Of a stretch of 64,000 bases of DNA, positions 22,690 to 32,632 are shown piece by piece; position 1 is the stretch's first letter; every line of letters begins with the position of its first letter. Source of the stretch: Trichosporon coremiiforme. Its lineage: Eukaryota > Basidiomycota > Tremellomycetes > Trichosporonales > Trichosporonaceae. A program made the position numbers and the translations under genes. Where the stretch lies: assembly GCA_039545355.1 (NCBI GenBank), contig BCJJ01000021.1, positions 1-64,000 on the forward strand, in the 5' to 3' direction. The notes beneath the pieces are model-generated. The model made no database searches. It saw only the letters and a program-made list of their open reading frames with translations, and was not told the DNA's origin.

Positions 22690-22864
22690 CTTATCGCTAT
22701 CGCTGTGACCTAGAGGGCCACCGTTAGCGTCGGAGCCGGTATGCACCGCCGGCATACGCCGCTTGCGGACCAACTTGGGCAGCGTGCGGGGTACAGGGAC
22801 GAGAAAGCAACACGACCGGAATGCTCAGGGCGCACAAGTCCTGGGCCGCTTTCGATATTTATAG
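22690..22864. repeat. diverged repeat module, copy B
   Basis: Collinear partner of 19182-19376 (see copy A), with CTTATCGCTATCGCT at 22690, GGAATGCTCAGGGC at 22818 and TATTTATAG at 22856. It lies between the membrane-protein gene and the relic of its paralogue, as a promoter of that lost copy would. Confidence 0.7.
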
Positions 22865-23756
22865 AACGTCGATCGGCGATATCACACTGACGAGTATCGT
22901 CGTCAGTTCTCAAGTCACTCTCCACCTGAGTCGTCAGTCTGGTTTGTGCAAGGACGCTGACGCAGTGTGGATCCTGCACTGGGAGTTTGACAGGGCAAAG
23001 GCTCAAGTCGCCGCTGCACTGAAGAGAATGGCTGAAGCTCGAAAGCATGGCGCTGCTAGCATCACGTGACCCCACCACTCCAAGCTCAAGCGACCTCGAG
23101 GGTGCACGCTTCCACTCCCCGTCGTCGGGAATCTCTGGGGTAAGCAGACCACGGAACATAAGGCCGCCAAGCAACAGTAGACTTCTGGTGCACACATTAC
23201 GACCGGAGGTTGATTGAGGTGAGCGACGAGGACGCGGATCCGTGCTGCGCAGTCGTAGCCGCGACTATCTTATCACTATCGACATCAGTCGTCGTCGTCG
23301 ATCGTGCCGATCCTCCACGTGATCGTCACCACGTCGTGGCATTCCCTTCACCGATCCATGGCGATACGTTCATGCGGCGTTTCGAAAGTGGGTAGAGGCA
23401 AACAACGCAGGGCCCTCCAGATACGACATGGCGCCGCCTGTGCTCGCCAATTCTGGGTCTGCTCTCTGGTCACTCGACCGGACCCAGTGCAACAAGCTCA
23501 AACACTTGATCCTGGCTCGGATCCGATGTGACCCTTGTCTGAACAGACGGGTGCCTGCATAATTAAGTATTCCTGACCATCATGGACGCTCTGTGAGGCA
23601 GCGAGGCGGCGAGGCAGCGAGGCAGCAAGGCGTCGAGCAGCTGCCGTCCACCTGAGTACACTGTGACAGGCGACCAACCGATGCGAGCGCGGCTGTCGGT
23701 CTGCTGTCTGACTGGGGCGCCGGCTCGCTGTTTGGCTCCAGACCTGACACGGAACA
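22865..23756. other. intergenic, probably eroded gene body
   Basis: No intact frame. Another CTTATCACTATCG motif lies at 23269. Given the promoter-like module before it and the 3' gene relic after it, this may be the eroded body of a second membrane-protein gene. Confidence 0.35.
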
Positions 23757-23976
23757 AGGAGCAAGTCCTCCTTGCTCCCCCGACTCGCCGAAGCTCCGCC
23801 AACACCTCAGAGCTCTCCCCTACCAGTGCCACCCCGCTCCTGGCTCGCCGGAGCAGTACCATCAGCCTGTCGGGGGACAGCATTTCCAGCCCGATCAGCC
23901 GGAGCACTACCACCAGCCCGGCCAGCCGATGTACCAGCCGCAGGCTGTGCCGGCCCAGCAGCCTTTCCACCAGTAG
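23757..23976 (+). pseudogene. 3' end relic of a paralogue of the membrane-protein gene
   Basis: A frame of about 70 codons rich in Pro, Gln, His and Tyr, reading EQYHQPVGGQHFQP and ending MYQPQAVPAQQPFHQ then TAG at 23974. The ending matches the C-terminus of the gene at 21166 (MYQPQPVQAQPVHQ then stop). No membrane helices or start can be found in frame upstream, so only the cytosolic tail survives. Confidence 0.7.
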
Positions 23977-24139
23977 TCGATATGTGTGTGCCTGAACCGC
24001 GATGTTCACCTTCTGATGGGTCCAGGACATGAACTTTAGGCTGGTCTACAGTACAGACAGTATATCTGTCTGGCTGTTATGCGAAGTTCAGACTGCAGCA
24101 GAGTCTACGACGCGGACGCCGATCATGAGAAGCAGACAT

Positions 24140-24175
24140 CACGTGTTGGAAATCACGTGATTTATTTCCCACGTG
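24140..24175. promoter_or_regulatory. cluster of three CACGTG E-boxes
   Basis: CACGTG occurs at 24140, 24154 and 24170, three times in 36 bp. The middle one sits in a 14-bp perfect palindrome (AAATCACGTGATTT, 24150-24163). A fourth ATCACGTGA lies near 24491. In fungi CACGTG is bound by bHLH factors of the Cbf1/Pho4 type. No intact protein gene lies nearby, so the target is unclear. Confidence 0.5.
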
Positions 24176-24557
24176 CCTCACGGCACTCGGCCCGTACTCC
24201 GGTGTTCGACCTCCTGTCAGCACCCTCGTTCTCAATGTTTCTATTGTTCTAGCTGAGAACATGCTCAACATGCTTCTTACACGCATTCTCGGCGCCGGTC
24301 TCGGCGCCCGACACCGTACGACATCCTCCGATAGCCTGCAGCTAGTCTCTTTGTTCTCTAGCTGCCTGTAGATATATAAGTGGCCATCTGGCCATCCTAT
24401 GCAACCACATTCTCAGTTGATCAGTTCAAGTCTAGCCACCCTACGAGCAACATCGTTGCTTGGGCCCCAGGCAGTCTAGATTTCTACAATCACGTGACTA
24501 GCTTCGGTGATTTTAGTCCAGCGCGGGGCGCAAGCCCACGTCCTTCGCACAAGAAGT

Positions 24558-24641
24558 GCCTTCTTATTTCAGTGGTAGAATATTTCTTTCCTAACTACCG
24601 GTGAAAGGAAACGGTCGCGGGTTCGACCCCCGCAGAAGGTT
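24558..24641 (+). tRNA. tRNA-Arg(CCU), shortened intron
   Basis: Folds as a cloverleaf: acceptor GCCTTCT with AGAAGGT, D loop AGTGGTA, anticodon loop TTCCTAA with anticodon CCT (reads AGG), T arm GCGGG-TTCGACC-CCCGC, and a T-rich terminator just downstream. A 12-nt insert after position 37 fits a tRNA intron. It is a near-copy of the tRNA at 24976, whose intron is 37 nt. The mature length is 72 nt. The very short intron may or may not be spliced. Confidence 0.8.
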
Positions 24642-24975
24642 CATTGCTTTTTTGAGATGTCTCAGTGCTCCCTCGGTAGCTGGGGCACCCTCGCGCTCTT
24701 CCTCTGAGCCTAGACCAACAAGTGCTTGGACAAAAACTCGAAGCCTCTATTTTTAGACTCAATATATTGGAGGTGAGAGCAGGCCCATCTCAGTTGCGCA
24801 ACCCTTTCTCGGAAGAAGAACACGAGAAGCGCCTGCAGCTCTCCATCTCAGTTCCTCTTTGCATGCCTCCCCATCCTCAACGCATACTCAACACCGGTTC
24901 TCGTTGTTTGCACTCGTGCGAGAGTCCGAGAAGAGCGAGGCGCAGCGAGGGCTTACGTGATCCGCAACAGGATCG
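24642..24975. other. spacer between tandem tRNA-Arg copies
   Basis: Contains the Pol III T-run just after the first tRNA; otherwise no feature is seen. Confidence 0.4.
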
Positions 24976-25084
24976 GCCCTCTTATTTCAGTGGTAGAATA
25001 TTTCTTTCCTACGGCAATCACGGCGCTCAAGCAGCGTCGCCTCGTGAAAGGAAACGGTCGCGGGTTCGACCCCCGCAGAGGGTT
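24976..25084 (+). tRNA. tRNA-Arg(CCU) with 37-nt intron
   Basis: Acceptor GCCCTCT pairs with AGAGGGT. The D loop, anticodon CCT and T arm are identical to the copy at 24558. A 37-nt intron (about 25012-25048) sits at the canonical place between positions 37 and 38. The anticodon stem pairs TTTCT with GGAAA. A CTCTTTT terminator follows. The intact form is presumably functional. Confidence 0.88.
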
Positions 25085-25590
25085 CACTGCTCTTTTGCCG
25101 CATGCGTTGGCGGATGCGAAGGTGCGAGAGAGAGATGGGATGGTGGGAGATGGTTGGCGAGTTGGTGAAGGGTCGACGGCAGTGGTGGAGGTGGGCCGAA
25201 TTCGGTGGCTGTGCACAGAGCATGTCGCATGTTAGCGGGACAATGTAGTGGTGCAGTATCACTTGTTACCTCTCATTGCACTCAGATGGATGGTTCCGCA
25301 TAATGACGGAAACCTTGACAGCCACACCACGTTAACAAGATGGTGCGTGGTCATAGCAACTCAAGTGCAAGTTCCGCTCCCCCTTCTGAGAGGGTGTTGT
25401 CCTACGTCTCAGACATCCCATAGTGGATTAAGCTTTTGTGTTTGACTTTCAAGCTGAACGTAGGCGACGCTTGTCCAGGGACGACACACGCTGTTCAGCA
25501 CAGCACTCGCAAGTATCTTTCAGGATGTTCCCGGCATCGTTAAGGTTCGTCTCCAGAGCGGGCCGTGTCACGACAGCCGAGTGGGGGGCA
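25085..25590. other. intergenic before the retroelement
   Basis: No gene seen. The region becomes more AT-rich toward the retroelement. Confidence 0.4.
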
Positions 25591-27640
25591 TGTTGAGAAT
25601 AGGCTCAAGCTCAAGGGGAAGGCACCGTGCGCTCGCTACCTGATAACGGTTCCTGAATGTTNTGTGAAGAACCCTGCAACTAATTCAGATTCAGCGTCTG
25701 GTAAATCAAAACGTGTTCGATATATTTCTCTGAGAATAGAAATTAAGTAGATTACGAATACAGGTAATAAAGGTAATACTTACCATCGTAAGCCGACAAG
25801 GACGGCGCGCGGTTCAGTGTCAGTAGAACGCCGGGTCTGTCGATGCAGTTCTTCTTCTATGTACCCGTCACGACTCAACAGCTTAAGAGTCACAAGTCTA
25901 CCTGATATTCTCCCCTCATCTCTCCGAACTACCACGACAACACAGAAGACGATGGTAGCTACCGACAGGAAATCAGTCACGAGATTGGCCTCCGAGTCGA
26001 CCTTCTTCAAATGGCGGCGGGACGTGCAAGCCATCGCCACCCGTGATGGCACGCTCAGCATCATCGATGGCAGCGACAAGGACCCGTACCCGCTCGCCGA
26101 GGCCGAGGCCGACACCGAACGCCTCGCTGCCCTCGCCAAGAGCGCGTCGGACCTCGCGGAAAAGGTCAACGCCCTCGACCCCAACGATCTCCTGCAGCAC
26201 ACACAGCGCACGACCCGAGCGTCCACGTCCGCCTTGCCGGCAGAGGCAGGCGCCGATGCAATCGCCATGTTGACCGCCAAAATCGACTCCCTCCTTGCCT
26301 CCGAAGGCGACTGGAGACTGCGCAAATCGCTCACCGATGCCGAGGCGTCCAAGGAGCGCCTCCGAGACCTGATCTCGGAGCTCAGCAAGGAGAAACGCGA
26401 GTGGCGCGTGCGAGAGCTGGTTGCGCGCAGCTTGATCCTGGACAGCATGGATGACTGCTACCGCTCGATGTGGGAGAAGCTCGGGGACGCGGCATTAATT
26501 TGGGAGACCGCCGTCGCGTACTTCAAAGATGTGGTCGAGCCCGAACGGACCAAGATATTGAACCAGTTCGAGACAATGCGGCTGGCTGTGAATGCAACAG
26601 CAGAGGCCATGGAAAACCACATGGCGGCCTTCAACCTGCTCTGTCAGGACGCAAGATGGGCTGGCGTGCCACGCACGCCTGATCAGAAGACAGACTACTG
26701 GCTCAACTCACTGCCACCGGCCATGATGTCGTACAAGTACCTTGTCAGGTCATACCGTCCCACCAACAGCGACGACGATCGATGGACCTTCGCGTTGCGC
26801 AAGTTCGAGATGATAGTCGAAGATCAACGAAGGTACGACCGTGAGAGACCGCAGGACGTTCCGGTAGCCCCCACCAACGCTGCACCCAGCAGCCGAAGAA
26901 AGGGTAAGGATGGCCAAGGTGGCCGCGGCGGCAGCCGCCGAGGCTGAGGCGACAAACGGGCTCCGACCTCTGAGGCTGGAACAAGGCCCATGGCCACGCG
27001 CTACATGTGCTACGATCCAGGACACCGCGCGCGCGAGTGTCCCCACTGAGAAGACTTCAAAATATACTTAAAAACCAATGGCGGATCGAGCGGTCTGGCG
27101 TTGGCGACACCAATGACGGAGACAGAGGATGGATGGGAAACCCTGGGTGGCGCCTGGTGGCCGCCGCAACAGGCAAGGTAGCGCCGAGGGAGGTGTCGGG
27201 GGACCGACACCAGGGCCGGACCAATGGCCATGAACGAGATCGGCCAATGCGTCTTGCAACTGCACAACGGCGAGCTCATCGAGCTGCCGGAGGTGTACTA
27301 CTCGCCGAGGAGCAGGTACAACCTCCTATCCCTTCATCAGCAAGCTCGAACGACCGACAGGAGAGAAGGTCCGCTTCGTGCGGACAGACCACGGCGCGGA
27401 GATCGTGAGCGCCGAGATGGAACAGTAGTTCAAGGATGAAGGCATCATCCACGGGGCCTCACCAACCCGGAGGATGCCAACTGGGCCAAAGTGGGCGGCA
27501 GCATGTTCATGCGCGGCGCCGCTCTCGGCTACCACGACCCCGAGTCACGCCCTACCGGGAAGCTTACAGCTTTCCGTCGAGCAACAAAGCGTACGACCTG
27601 CCTCCTAACGACGACGAAGAGGTCGTTCGTCTGCCTGTCT
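25591..27640 (+). mobile_element. Ty1/copia-type LTR retrotransposon remnant
   Basis: Starts with a TGTTGAGA sequence typical of copia LTRs. A TG...CA segment 25591-25795 could be the 5' LTR. A gag frame follows (separate entry). Then come a zinc knuckle in another frame (CYDPGHRARECPH, near 27007-27045), the end of the protease/gag-pre-integrase region (GELIELPEVYYSPRSRYNLL, 27265-27324), and an integrase core piece with the second catalytic Asp (RTDHGAEIVSAEMEQ, then TAG and FKDEGIIH). Reverse transcriptase and RNase H are not recognisable, and I find no matching 3' LTR. Several deletions and frameshifts make it inactive. The right boundary is approximate. Confidence 0.8.
25952..26947 (+). 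CDS. Gag polyprotein of the copia element (remnant)
   Basis: An uninterrupted 331-residue frame from the ATG at 25952. It opens with STFFKWRRDVQAIATRDG and then a long helical middle. The copia Gag (UBN2-like) core follows, with AYFKDVVEPERTKILNQFET and MENHMAAFNLLCQDARWAGV, then LNSLPPAMMSYKYLV. It ends in an Arg/Gly-rich basic tail. A nucleocapsid zinc knuckle follows about 50 nt downstream but out of frame, so the normal Gag C-terminus is separated. This is the best preserved part of the element. It would assemble particles in a live element; here it lacks pol support. Confidence 0.75.
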   Translation: MVATDRKSVTRLASESTFFKWRRDVQAIATRDGTLSIIDGSDKDPYPLAEAEADTERLAALAKSASDLAEKVNALDPNDLLQHTQRTTRASTSALPAEAGADAIAMLTAKIDSLLASEGDWRLRKSLTDAEASKERLRDLISELSKEKREWRVRELVARSLILDSMDDCYRSMWEKLGDAALIWETAVAYFKDVVEPERTKILNQFETMRLAVNATAEAMENHMAAFNLLCQDARWAGVPRTPDQKTDYWLNSLPPAMMSYKYLVRSYRPTNSDDDRWTFALRKFEMIVEDQRRYDRERPQDVPVAPTNAAPSSRRKGKDGQGGRGGSRRG

Positions 27641-29358
27641 GTGGACCAGTGCAGCCGGCCTCAGTCCGCACACCAGCATGGAAGACACGTCTCTCGCGGG
27701 GCGATTACATCCTGGGCCCTGATGGCGGCCCACCCGCTGCAAAGCAGTCCGGATGGGGTTCCGCCTGCGCCTCATATGAGAAGTACGACCCGACCGACTC
27801 AAGAGCCTGAAGTAAGGACGAGCAACGGCCCTCTGGTAGGCGGTTCTGGTGCGCGCGCATGGGCAAGTCGGTCCCGGAGAATCGGTACTTGGGGAGAAGA
27901 TGATGATCGTGGAGGGAAACTTCGGACCGACCCTGAGTCGGACACAAAGCCTTTAGGACAGAACACGAATCTGTTGTCGCCTCAGCCTGTCCGGACCCTC
28001 CTCAGGTTCCACCGTCACCGCCATGCGCCACCGGGTCCCCAGACTTGAATACCTCGTTGTAACCATAGCATCGGAGTCGGAGATGTGTAGCGATGCTTGT
28101 CACTGGCTGAAAGCTCAAGAGGCCGAGATTGGTTGCCATCGTCCCTGAGAGAACTCACCGCACAATGTTCGTGTGAACAAGAAAGCTGTGCCGCCTGCTG
28201 AAATGCTGATTGAACGTCCCAGGCTTTGCTCTGCTGGCGGCTTTCATGCGTTGAACATGCGCCAGGATGATGGAAGCACCGATACGAGTGTATACTGTAA
28301 CCAGCGGCGAGCTGCACCGCCGAGCGGCGTCCATTTCCACCCTACGCCACACCTCCATGTCCAACTCCGACTCCGTTCGGGGCTTAGAGGAATGTGGCTG
28401 TGGTGTTTTCCGCTCCTCTCCATACTGAGTCGGTTGTGCACTTTCACTGTCGTCTGCATCCATAACCACTTGAGATCATAAGGTAGCTCGCCTGGCTCCC
28501 CCCAGCGAAGGGGTCGATTGAGACTGGAGTTCCTGTTAACCATGTGAATACGTGCAGAGAGCAATGGCAAGAGTGAAGTCATGGTGGAGGGGGTTCAAGG
28601 ATAAGGGTTGGTGCTGGCAGTGGGATATCGAGATGGCCAAGAGAGGAATGTGGCTGTGGTATAAAATGTCTGGACACCAGAAGCAGTAAGAGTTGAAACC
28701 GCCAGGGCCGACATGAGATGATTGGTGCAGAGTCTGCGAATGATAGGAGGAGCCAGAGTGATCGTGAGGAAGGTCATTGCCGATGGGACAATGAATGGAG
28801 ACAAGATGAAGATGCTGGTGTGCGAGGAGCAGCAATGGTATGATAGAGCCTAAACAAAACAACCGGACTGACCAAACCACCATGAGACTGAGACCATCAT
28901 TAAGGGGGTGGCAAAACAACTCCTCAGGCACTGCATCAAGTTTACATGGAGAGTGCAGAGTGACAACTCATCACCCCATTCAGCATCATGAATCAGACAG
29001 AAACAGTCTAGCCAAATGGCAGGGGCAAGCAGCGTTAGGCAGTTTAACAGCTGAAACCCTTGCAAACGCTGGGAAGGGGATGTATTGCAGGGTGAGCTGA
29101 GGGACAGAGAACAGGGGTTCAAGAGCAGCACAGCACAGATTGTGTGCTCACTGACACCTGAGGCTAGGCAGCCACTGCGTTGCAGGAGCTGACCAAGCAT
29201 GGGGATGGGAGGTGGGGCAGCCCAGGTTGGCAGGTCGGAGGTGCACTTGCATGCTATGCTATGAATTCTGCGGCCGGCAGGACCTGCGGTCCTGTCTGCG
29301 GTCCTGCGTACGTGACACAGGGAGCCGCAGGCGACCTTGTGCACTGAGTCGTGAGCAC
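27641..29358. other. repeat-like, gene-poor region
   Basis: About 1.7 kb, noticeably less GC-rich than neighbouring genes. Open frames on the minus strand (28155-28469, 28536-28931) lack recognisable domains. The phrase GAGGAATGTGGCTGTGG occurs twice (about 28388 and 28646). This is probably degraded transposon material that I cannot classify. Confidence 0.4.
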
Positions 29359-29818
29359 CCACCATCCAGCGTTTGATACTGTATGGGGCGATTGCGCCGT
29401 TCGCGCTGCTAAACTTCGTCTTCTACCTGATCCACGCCATCACAATGTGTGAGTTCACCCCCTCCTGCGCTGTTAATATCAGTCACACGGGTCGAGCTTG
29501 ATGCTGGTCTGCTTGCTCCGGCAGGCGGGAACCTCGGTAAAGCTGGACACTGGAAGGAGAAGCACTGGAACAACGGCAAGTGGAAGTACGCGGGCCAAAA
29601 GCTCGCGGTTGAGCGTGTCCGCGGCTCGGACTCTGCGGCAGTGGTATTTGCGTCCGTGCTCCCTACCTCTCTTGTTTTGTTTTCTTAGGAACGAGAAGGG
29701 ACGCCACATCCCCGACGGCCTCCATTGCTCCGGCCCCTACGATGACCTCGCCTACTGCAACGAAGGGCGGGTACATATGCGTTCACAACCCATAGCGTCC
29801 TTTGATCCACATCCATAG
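29359..29818 (+). pseudogene. relic or odd paralogue of the membrane-protein gene (exon 1 and start of exon 2)
   Basis: The first block reads TIQRLILYGAIAPFALLNFV and FYLIHAITM, then a GTGAGT donor in phase 1. This matches exon 1 of the gene at 21166 (QLQRVLLYALLLPLALL, then IGM, donor in the same phase). After a 34-nt intron, exon 2 resumes at 29483 with the same Phe across the junction and a Gly/Ala-rich start. It then diverges into a short Lys/Trp-rich stretch (GHWKEKHWNNGKWKYAGQ). No ATG precedes exon 1, and an in-frame TGA lies six codons upstream. A further open piece (29691-29818) encodes a Cys-containing tail (LHCSGPYDDLAYCNEG), but the joining phase does not fit. Most likely a decayed gene. 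Confidence 0.5.
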
Positions 29819-30109
29819 AGTTCCGGACACGGTAGAGCAGATTTCTGCAAGTACAGACGGTGGCAGAAAGTGTTCGGACTCGAGAACGCCACAACACCAT
29901 CCTCATTTTCTCCGCAGCCACCTGAAACGCCCATAGCTCATGCAATATTCAAGCTATGCATTCTATCATTTGATATGTTGTTCTCCTGCGTCTCAACTAT
30001 TCCTGGTCTCCGTTTTACAACACCTTAACACTTTGTAATCACTGTAACAGCCGAGTTCCTCACACTTCACTCTTCCCAGAAGTGATTTGGTGTCTCTCGC
30101 TCTAACTAG

Positions 30110-30694
30110 TTTGATTTCAAGAAGCGCTACACCAATGATTCATCTCTATGCACCAAATCGACACCAGGACGCCCCCCTAAGATTCCCAAACCCCTCTGGC
30201 CCAAGCTGACTGCTTTTGCGCCCAGGAAGCACAAGGTTCCTCTCCACCAACTCGCTCTCCAGGTGAAGCCGGTCTGTGGCACCACCATGTCTGTCAATAC
30301 CCTGTGCAAATACCTCTCCAAAACTGACATGAAGCGCCGCCAGGCACAACACAAGCCTTTTCTGCCTCCCCGCATCAAGGTCCTATGCCGCTGATGGAAC
30401 CGGGAGGTCGCCAAAGTCAACTGGGACGCTGTAACTTGGACAGATGCAGCCAGTGTGGCGCCCACACAGCATGGTCCTATCTGGGCTACATGTACAAAGG
30501 AAGAACGCTTCCTCGACAGCAACCTGGCCCCTTCCATTCGAGAGGGATGTCGCCTGATGGTCTGGGGGGCGATGTACAAAGGTGGACGGTCCAAGCTGGT
30601 CTGGCTGGAGAAGGAGAATGAGCAGGAGAAAAAGCAGAAAAAAGGCAAGAAAAAGTCGAAAAAGAAGCGTTGCATTCTCGCCCCTTGGGAGTAA
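30110..30694 (+). mobile_element. Tc1/mariner-type DDE transposase remnant
   Basis: One frame, broken by a TGA at 30392-30394, shows fungal mariner hallmarks in order: a GRPPKIPKP linker, an HTH-like region, KPFLPPRIK, WTDAAS (first catalytic Asp; the usual Glu two residues later is Ala) and REGCRLMVWGAMYKGGRSKL. It then runs into a Lys-rich stretch and stops at 30692. The second Asp and third Asp/Glu of the triad are not found. A further frame at 30670-30897 may be more of the element. Terminal inverted repeats were not identified. Inactive. Confidence 0.75.
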
Positions 30695-30970
30695 CACTGG
30701 GTTGGGGCTGTGTCCTGAAGGATCGCCAGCGGAGGACACTGCAACCCTACTGGCTGAAGGCGTGTCTGTCAGTTCGCCCATTTGGTGATGACGAGAGCTG
30801 TCTTGGTGTCCCTCATGGTATCTCTGATACCTTACATAACACGTCGGGAGCTGTACGGAGTCGCCTGAGAATTAATGTCTCACGCAGTGTCAGGTGACTG
30901 ACTCGGCGGCGTGGGCGGCTCCGGCACAGCAAACGTAGGTTAGCTCCACAGGTGCATTCAGCGTGTCCAA

Positions 30971-30989
30971 TGTCTCACTCTGTGAGACA
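30971..30989. repeat. perfect hairpin, 8-bp arms with 3-nt loop
   Basis: TGTCTCAC, loop TCT, then GTGAGACA. It lies just downstream of the mariner relic and could be part of a terminal repeat or a chance hairpin. Confidence 0.6.
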
Positions 30990-31156
30990 CGGGAAGTTCC
31001 ACAACTCGAAAACACCCGATGTTCTAGCGAGAGAGCGGCAGCACAGCACTGTGTCCTGATCATTAGCATTACCGACACGCCTGGATTGTGCCTGGAGCAA
31101 GTTGACACTCATCAGTGCCTCGAGAGGATAGGTACTCGATCTCGAAAGAAGCCCCA

Positions 31157-31224
31157 GTTCGTCGTCATCCCTTCAGTGTGATCGCCAGGTGTCTTTGCGC
31201 TTGAGCTTAGTTGATGCTCCGAAA
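31157..31224 (+). repeat. direct repeat, copy 1 (about 68 bp)
   Basis: Shares TGTCTTTGCGCTTGAGCTTA and flanking sequence with 31930-31997, at roughly 80-85 percent identity by eye over the whole unit. Confidence 0.8.
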
Positions 31225-31929
31225 GGGACGGAGTCTGCGGCGTCGGGAGCAGGGCAGTCGAACAATAGAGCTGTCACGTTGGATCAGGTGATAAACCTGC
31301 ACGTAAGAACCCCAGAGTCAATGGGTAAGGGGTGAGAGGCCGCTGCTCCAGCTTGAAACGGCTTTTCGTTAGCCTGGTTTCTTCTTGTCGTGAATATCGT
31401 TACTGCTGAAACCTCCTTGGTAAGATATGGCAGTGTGTCACCATATGGGTTAAACGTGAGATGGAACTTAAGCGCATGGGAGACGCATCTGTGCCTGCGC
31501 CAGCCGCTTTATACTAGCAATGAACTGCTACTTTTCTGAGGGCTGCGGTGGGAGTACAGAAGCTCCAGCTGTCCTCCAGAGTGATGGCCAGCGTCAGCAG
31601 ATATGAGCATGAGGAACTATGAGTGTCAAAATGACTGTTAATAAGTCTGAAGATATGAAGACTTGAAGAGAAAGCTGTTTCCGCGAAGAAACATCTTGAC
31701 ATCAAATGCGGTGTCATGAGATCACCCGTTCAGCCATGGCACACACCCACTGAACAACGTGCAAGCCGGCCGCCAGAATAAAATACGGAGCGTGCTCGGC
31801 ACAGTGAAGCGAGGCTCGTCACCAGCGTAACGGCCAGAAAGACATGGCGCAGCTTGAGTCTGGAGCATAAGGAACCAGACGTCAGAGCCGCGGAGTCCGG
31901 GGATCCGGGTGCAGAGCTCGGCCCACTTC

Positions 31930-31997
31930 AGGTTCGTCATCATCCTTCAATATGATCGCCAGCTGTCTTTGCGCTTGAGCTTAGCTGATGTCCTGAA
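31930..31997 (+). repeat. direct repeat, copy 2 (about 68 bp)
   Basis: Partner of 31157-31224, 773 bp downstream in the same orientation. The pair could be solo-repeat remnants flanking a lost element. Confidence 0.8.
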
Positions 31998-32632
31998 GGC
32001 ATCCAGGTTCAGCAAAAGGGTCGCAGGCGCTGTCAGTTCTGCATGGAGTCGATAACCTCGAGGTGTGACGAAATCGCGACGGGATCCGCTAGTACGCCGT
32101 TCTGAGCATCATTAAGTACACTTTGGAAACATTTGACAGTCTCGCCTTCGAAGTCCAATCACTCACAAGGGGCAGGATCTCTCGGAGCTCACAGAATGAT
32201 AGACTGTGAGCCGGCCACCCCAACCTGTCGACCCCCCCGCGGTCTATAGGCTTTTAGGGTCGCTACCTTTGATACTGCTGCTGATGGTGGCAGAATCAGA
32301 ACGCTCTTAGTTTTCGACGAACAGCGATTCGCATCATCATGAAATGGCGATGAGCACATTTGTTGTTGTCGCTGCCGGACAACGCGGCGTGTCTACTGAC
32401 ATCTCTGTCCAGCAATAGCACTTAGTGCAGCGCTACGATTCGGCGATCATGGAAGACCGTCTTCCGACCGAGCTGGCACTGGGGTAAGTAGTCCCCAACT
32501 CGCTACCCTCTCTTCTCATCTTCCCATGTTCTTCCCAGGTGTGTCCAGCCCCACAACCTATAAACACCAGTCTCAGCCTCAGACGCACCATCTCCCCAAT
32601 TGCGACCTCAAACAGCGCACCTGGATTTCACC

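Larger units (their letters stand above)
30990..32632. other. intergenic with diverged direct repeats
   Basis: No gene model is supported. It holds the two 68-bp direct repeats listed separately. A TATAAA at 32559-32564 belongs to the small secreted-peptide gene. Confidence 0.45.

Noticed and set aside
28536..28931. minus-strand His/Ser/Leu-rich frame as a transposase
   Set aside because: No DDE, HTH or other transposase motif could be read on either strand.
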